A DNA stretch of 7,536 nucleotides, from assembly GCA_040235375.1 (NCBI GenBank), contig JBECKQ010000323.1, forward strand, positions 1 to 7,536, given 5' to 3'. Both the position numbers and the translations under genes were made by a program. Source of the DNA: JBECKQ01 sp040235375. Lineage in GTDB: Bacteria; Planctomycetota; Phycisphaerae; UBA1845. The notes under the pieces were generated by a model. The model did no database searches. It was given only the letters and a program-made list of their open reading frames with translations, and was not told the origin of the DNA. Below, piece by piece: positions 4,503 through 7,536 of this stretch. Every line of letters begins with the position of its first letter. The stretch's first letter is position 1.

Positions 4503-7061
4503 TCACGCCCATTTGATCAGCGAAAAATCGTGCTCGCCGCTGATGTCCGGGTGACGCGGCAGGACGCGAACCGTGAACGCGTGCTGCCCGCTCGTCGAGC
4601 AGGGAATGATCCCGGTGTATTCGAACACACCGTCCGCCGAACGCTGTTGGCATTCCATTGCCGACGCCCGTCCCGCCTCGATCATTCCGTTGGTCGGAGT
4701 CGGTCCGTGATACAACTGTACAACAACGTCATCCGGCGAGACCTCGCCCAGCTTGACCCTCGCGGTGACCGCGATCGTCGAACCGACCTTCTGCTCCCGC
4801 GCGGCGGACGTGTTGAAGTCCTTGATCTCGACGCCGGCCCAGCGCTGGCTGATGCCCCGCCGCCACTTGGCCAGCGACCTGGCCGCGTTGAACCCCTCCG
4901 CACGAAGGTGAATCCCGTTCCGCATCGTTGGAATGTAGAGCTTGTCCGCGTACTCGCGCACCATGCGGAACGAGCTGAACCGGGCCGTCAGTGTCCGCAT
5001 CGACGCCTTCATCGTCGCGATCCACTTGCGCGGCAGACCGTCCGAGCCGCGGTCGTAGAACATGGGGATAATCTCGCCTTCGAGCGTGTCGTAGATCGAC
5101 TCGCTCTCGACGAAATCCTGGTAATCCTGGTTGTCGTAGATGCGGTCGTCGCCGATCATCCAGCCGTTGGTGCCCTTGTAGCCTTCCGCCCACCACCCAT
5201 CGAGAATCGAGAAGTTCAGCCCCCCGTTGGAGGTCACCTTCATTCCGCTCGTTCCGCTCGCTTCCAGCGGCTTCGTCGGCGTGTTTAGCCACACGTCCAC
5301 GCCCTGTACGAGGAACCGGGCGATGCCGATGTGATAGTTCTCGACGAACGCGATGCGGTTGCGGATTTCGCTGCGCCGGGCGAACTGCACGATCCGCTTG
5401 ATCAGCTCCTTGCCCATGTTGTCGCGCGGATGCGCCTTGCCCGCGAAGACGATCTGCACCGGCCGGTCCGTATTCGTCAGCAGCTTCAGGAGTCGTTCCT
5501 CGTCCCGAAGCAGCAGCGTCGCCCGCTTGTACGGCGCGAACCGCCGCGCGAACCCGATGGTCAGCGCCTCCGGGTTCAGCAGCTCGTCCGCCTCCGCGAT
5601 CTGTGACGGGGGCGCCCCGCGCTTGATGAACTGCTCTTTGAGGTGCCGCCGCGTTTCGACGACCAGCCTCTCCCGCCGCCGCTCGTGCGCCCGCCAGAGC
5701 TCGGCATCCGGGATGTCGTCCACGCGGTTCCAGATCTCCGAATCGTCCGGGTTCGCCACCCATTCCGGCCCCAGGTAGCGCTCGAACAATTGCGATATAT
5801 CCGACGAGACCCACGATCGCACGTGGATCCCGTTCGTCACCGACGTGATCGGCACTTCCTCCACCGGAACGCTAGGCCAGTTGCTCCGCCACATCTCCCG
5901 GGCGATCCGCCCGTGAATCTTGCTGACACCGTTGCTCTTACGCGTCAGCCGCAGGGCGAGCGTCGCCATCGAAAACGGCTCGTCCGGGTTGTGCGAGTAC
6001 GTCTGACCGAGCGAGATCAGCTCCTCCACCGTGCACTTCATCCGCTTGGCGTACGGTGACAGGTAGTTGTACACCAGCGAATGCGGGAACGTGTCAATCC
6101 CCGCCGGCACCGGCGTGTGCGTCGTGAAGATCGTCGAGCCGGCCACCGCCTCGCGTGCCTCGGCGAACGACAGCTTCTCCGTCTCGACCAGGTGGGCGAT
6201 CCGCTCGAGCACCAGAAACGCCGAATGCCCCTCGTTCATGTGGAACAGGTCGGGATCGTGTCCGAGCGCCCGCAGCGCCTTCGTGCCGCCGAAGCCCAGC
6301 ACGATCTCCTGACGGATGCGCATGTCCTGGTCGCCGCCGTACAGTCGCACGGTGATGTTGCGATCGTCGGGATGATTCTCCGGGATCGCCGTGTCGAGCA
6401 GGTACAGCTTCGTCCGCGCGACCTGCACGATATAGACCTGCGCTGCCACCTCGCGAGACCCCACAGGAAAGCGCACCAGCAGCGGCTTGCCGTCGGCGTC
6501 ATCGACGCGTTTCATGGGCATGTGGTGGATGTCAAGCTGGGGGTAGTCTTCGAATTGCCAGCCGTCATTCGACAGAAACTGCTGGAAATAGCCTTGGTGA
6601 TAGAGCAGGCCGATCCCGACCAGCGGCACGCCCAGGTCGCTCGCCGATTTGAGGTGATCGCCGGCCAGGCACCCCAGGCCGCCAGAGTACATCGGCAGGC
6701 ACTCGTGCAGGCCGAACTCCATCGAGAAGTACGCGATCAACCGTTCCTTCAGGTCGGGATACTTCTTTTCGAACCAGGTGTCGGCCTCCATATACTCGCC
6801 AAGCTGGTCCAGCACACGGTCCATGTGCGCCAGGTACGCCGGATCGTTCGCCACTTCCTCGAGCCGCTGCTGCGGCACGTCCGCCAGCAACTTGACCGGG
6901 TTGTGCCGGGCCTGGTCCCAGAGCCGCCGGTCCAGACGCTGAAAGAGCGTCACGGCTTCGTAGTTCCACGTCCACCAAAGGTTGTACGCCAGCTCCAGCA
7001 GTGGTGCGATCGGCTCCGGAATCGACGGCACGACCGTGAAGCGTTTGATGTTCTGCATCAT
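4503..7061 (-). CDS. glgP: Alpha-glucan (glycogen) phosphorylase, DUF3417-type GT35
   Basis: This 852-residue enzyme releases glucose-1-phosphate from glycogen or maltodextrin using inorganic phosphate and pyridoxal phosphate. The N-terminus (about 13-120) is a DUF3417 domain, seen in LLELAYNLWWTWNYEA and HNPVKLL, which marks the alpha-glucan phosphorylase branch of Thermotoga/Thermus type rather than the muscle/MalP branch. The GT35 core follows: YSGGLGCLAGDHLKSASDLG, HMNEGHSAF with Glu277, TTHTPVPAG, TSVTNGIH, GFARRFAPYKR, FAGKAHP, and EASGTSGMK with the predicted PLP-binding Lys608. All key residues look intact. The C-terminal 100 or so residues form a beta-rich domain ending in FTVRVLPRHPDISGEHDF, usual for the long members. 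The start at 7061 has GGAG 6 nt upstream; the adjacent ATG at 7058 is an alternative. No glycogen synthesis gene is nearby, so the gene appears to stand alone. A palindrome and a promoter candidate lie upstream. Confidence 0.97.
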   Translation of the reverse strand: MMQNIKRFTVVPSIPEPIAPLLELAYNLWWTWNYEAVTLFQRLDRRLWDQARHNPVKLLADVPQQRLEEVANDPAYLAHMDRVLDQLGEYMEADTWFEKKYPDLKERLIAYFSMEFGLHECLPMYSGGLGCLAGDHLKSASDLGVPLVGIGLLYHQGYFQQFLSNDGWQFEDYPQLDIHHMPMKRVDDADGKPLLVRFPVGSREVAAQVYIVQVARTKLYLLDTAIPENHPDDRNITVRLYGGDQDMRIRQEIVLGFGGTKALRALGHDPDLFHMNEGHSAFLVLERIAHLVETEKLSFAEAREAVAGSTIFTTHTPVPAGIDTFPHSLVYNYLSPYAKRMKCTVEELISLGQTYSHNPDEPFSMATLALRLTRKSNGVSKIHGRIAREMWRSNWPSVPVEEVPITSVTNGIHVRSWVSSDISQLFERYLGPEWVANPDDSEIWNRVDDIPDAELWRAHERRRERLVVETRRHLKEQFIKRGAPPSQIAEADELLNPEALTIGFARRFAPYKRATLLLRDEERLLKLLTNTDRPVQIVFAGKAHPRDNMGKELIKRIVQFARRSEIRNRIAFVENYHIGIARFLVQGVDVWLNTPTKPLEASGTSGMKVTSNGGLNFSILDGWWAEGYKGTNGWMIGDDRIYDNQDYQDFVESESIYDTLEGEIIPMFYDRGSDGLPRKWIATMKASMRTLTARFSSFRMVREYADKLYIPTMRNGIHLRAEGFNAARSLAKWRRGISQRWAGVEIKDFNTSAAREQKVGSTIAVTARVKLGEVSPDDVVVQLYHGPTPTNGMIEAGRASAMECQQRSADGVFEYTGIIPCSTSGQHAFTVRVLPRHPDISGEHDFSLIKWA

Positions 7062-7108
7062 GGATGACTCCGCCTCGATGCGTCTGATGTTGCTCCCTCT
7101 GAGTTATT

Positions 7109-7132
7109 GCGCTATCGTCGCGACGTTAGCGC
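7109..7132. promoter_or_regulatory. 24-bp near-perfect palindrome upstream of glgP
   Basis: Arms GCGCTA (7109-7114) and TAGCGC (7127-7132) flank a central perfect palindrome CGTCGCGACG (7116-7125), with one T-T mismatch on each side of the centre, so 22 of 24 positions are symmetric. It lies 48-71 nt upstream of the glgP start codon. As DNA it would suit a dimeric repressor or activator with a central CG, as in LacI-type operators, although it does not match the usual LacI consensus. As RNA it would form a hairpin in the glgP leader. Function is inferred from position and symmetry only. Confidence 0.45.
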
Positions 7133-7210
7133 CAGCCGCGAAATCATCGCGATGCTGCCGGAATACCGGCGCGCCGGATTCGGGATTTCCACAAGGTTCC
7201 CGCCGCGATT

Positions 7211-7339
7211 TCAGCGCGCTCTCAACTGCATTATCGCCACTTTGGGCGCGATCCCGTCGCTAACGCCCAGGAACTCGGCCGGTTCGACTATGAAGTTCGC
7301 GTTGCCGGCCCACCACAAGTCTCCACTGTCGCCGCACAT
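7211..7339 (-). CDS. Possible small protein upstream of glgP (42 aa)
   Basis: An ATG at 7339 opens a 42-codon frame ending in TGA at 7211-7213. It is preceded by GGAG spaced 5 nt, and an in-frame TGA lies six codons upstream, so this is the only likely start. The translation begins MCGDSGDLWWAGNANF and continues through a balanced, protein-like stretch (EPAEFLGVSDGIAPKVAIM). Third codon positions are mostly G or C, as in the neighbouring genes. The promoter candidate at 7391-7419 would give a transcript starting about 45 nt upstream. It could be a real small gene co-transcribed with glgP, a leader peptide, or chance: a frame of 42 codons is not rare in GC-rich DNA. No family was recognised. 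Confidence 0.35.
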   Translation of the reverse strand: MCGDSGDLWWAGNANFIVEPAEFLGVSDGIAPKVAIMQLRAR

Positions 7340-7390
7340 CGTCTCTCCGGCCCCTCATGCCGTGCGTCTGACGGCGCTGACCGAAGCGTA

Positions 7391-7419
7391 ATTATAGGAC
7401 CGAGTTCCACGGCCGTCAC
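7391..7419 (-). promoter_or_regulatory. Sigma-70-like promoter reading toward glgP
   Basis: On the minus strand a perfect TATAAT (7396-7391) lies 17 nt downstream of GTGACG (7419-7414), a 4-of-6 match to TTGACA that keeps the TGAC core. Such an AT-rich hexamer stands out in this GC-rich sequence. Transcription would start near 7384, about 45 nt before the possible small ORF and about 320 nt before glgP, giving glgP a long leader or a small upstream gene. Planctomycete promoters are often poor matches to the E. coli consensus, so the call is moderate. Confidence 0.45.
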
Positions 7420-7492
7420 ACCACCCATTCCCCCACATGGCCGAAGTATCGCGACTATCGAACGGTGTCCCTCGGCCAACCGTCCACGCCGA

Positions 7493-7527
7493 CTGACTGC
7501 TGACCTGTGACTTCCGACTTCTGGCCT
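7493..7527. repeat. Degenerate heptamer tandem repeat
   Basis: Five consecutive 7-bp units can be read: CTGACTG, CTGACCT, GTGACTT, CCGACTT, CTGGCCT, with consensus close to CTGACTT. Unit borders keep exact 7-bp spacing. The array lies 9 bp from the window edge, in non-coding DNA, and may continue beyond it in diverged form. The role is unknown; short heptamer arrays of this sort occur between genes in cyanobacteria and some other large bacterial genomes. Confidence 0.5.
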
Positions 7528-7536
7528 CCCACCCCC

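Larger units (their letters stand above)
7062..7536. other. Upstream region of glgP and right-edge intergenic DNA
   Basis: About 475 bases contain no gene that is certain. From the glgP start outward it holds a 24-bp near-palindrome (7109-7132), a CGCGA/TCGCG hairpin (7137-7151), a 12-bp perfect palindrome CCGGCGCGCCGG (7166-7177), a possible 42-codon minus-strand ORF (7211-7339), a sigma-70-like promoter match on the minus strand (7391-7419), and a heptamer tandem repeat at the right edge. Longer plus-strand frames here are Arg/Ser/Ala-rich and lack ribosome binding sites. Confidence 0.6.

Noticed and set aside
6081..7067. Plus-strand 328-codon frame antisense to glgP
   Set aside because: It lies wholly over the conserved phosphorylase N-terminal half and has an Arg/His/Val/Gln-rich translation without motifs.

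Overview
The window is GC-rich bacterial chromosome. Several traits point to a Planctomycetota-like organism: a large secreted protein of a type I associate with that phylum, hairpin repeats built on GGTGGCACGG in the intergenic DNA, a DUF3417-type glycogen phosphorylase, and loosely packed, mostly single genes. The phylum call is an inference from style, not from a marker gene. No rRNA, tRNA, CRISPR array, transposase or phage gene was seen.

Layout, left to right. (1) Positions 1-87, minus strand: the first 29 codons of a small heat-shock protein (Hsp20), cut by the window edge, with a perfect Shine-Dalgarno and a structured leader. (2) Positions 88-326: hairpins, including the first copies of an intergenic hairpin repeat. 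(3) Positions 327-2102, minus: a 591-residue secreted protein of unknown function. (4) Positions 2103-2600: a gene-free stretch holding two more repeat copies. (5) Positions 2601-2864, plus: an 87-residue small protein with one C-terminal membrane helix. (6) Positions 2892-3623, minus: an exported cyclophilin-type peptidyl-prolyl isomerase. (7) Positions 3815-4447, plus: a PlsC-type lysophospholipid acyltransferase, divergent from the isomerase. (8) Positions 4503-7061, minus: an alpha-glucan (glycogen) phosphorylase. (9) Positions 7062-7536: a leader region with a 24-bp near-palindrome, a possible 42-codon ORF, a good promoter match, and a degenerate heptamer tandem repeat running toward the right edge.

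The genes do not form one pathway. Hsp20 and the cyclophilin both concern protein folding but lie in different compartments and transcription units. GlgP mobilises storage glucan, and the acyltransferase makes or remodels phospholipid. Neighbouring pairs are convergent (2864/2892 and 4447/4503) or divergent (3623/3815), so most genes are probably transcribed singly.

The most interesting material is non-coding: a hairpin repeat family with compensatory base changes flanking the secreted-protein gene, a possible RNA switch in the hsp20 leader, and the promoter/small-ORF/palindrome arrangement upstream of glgP. I see no convincing new multi-gene system here.
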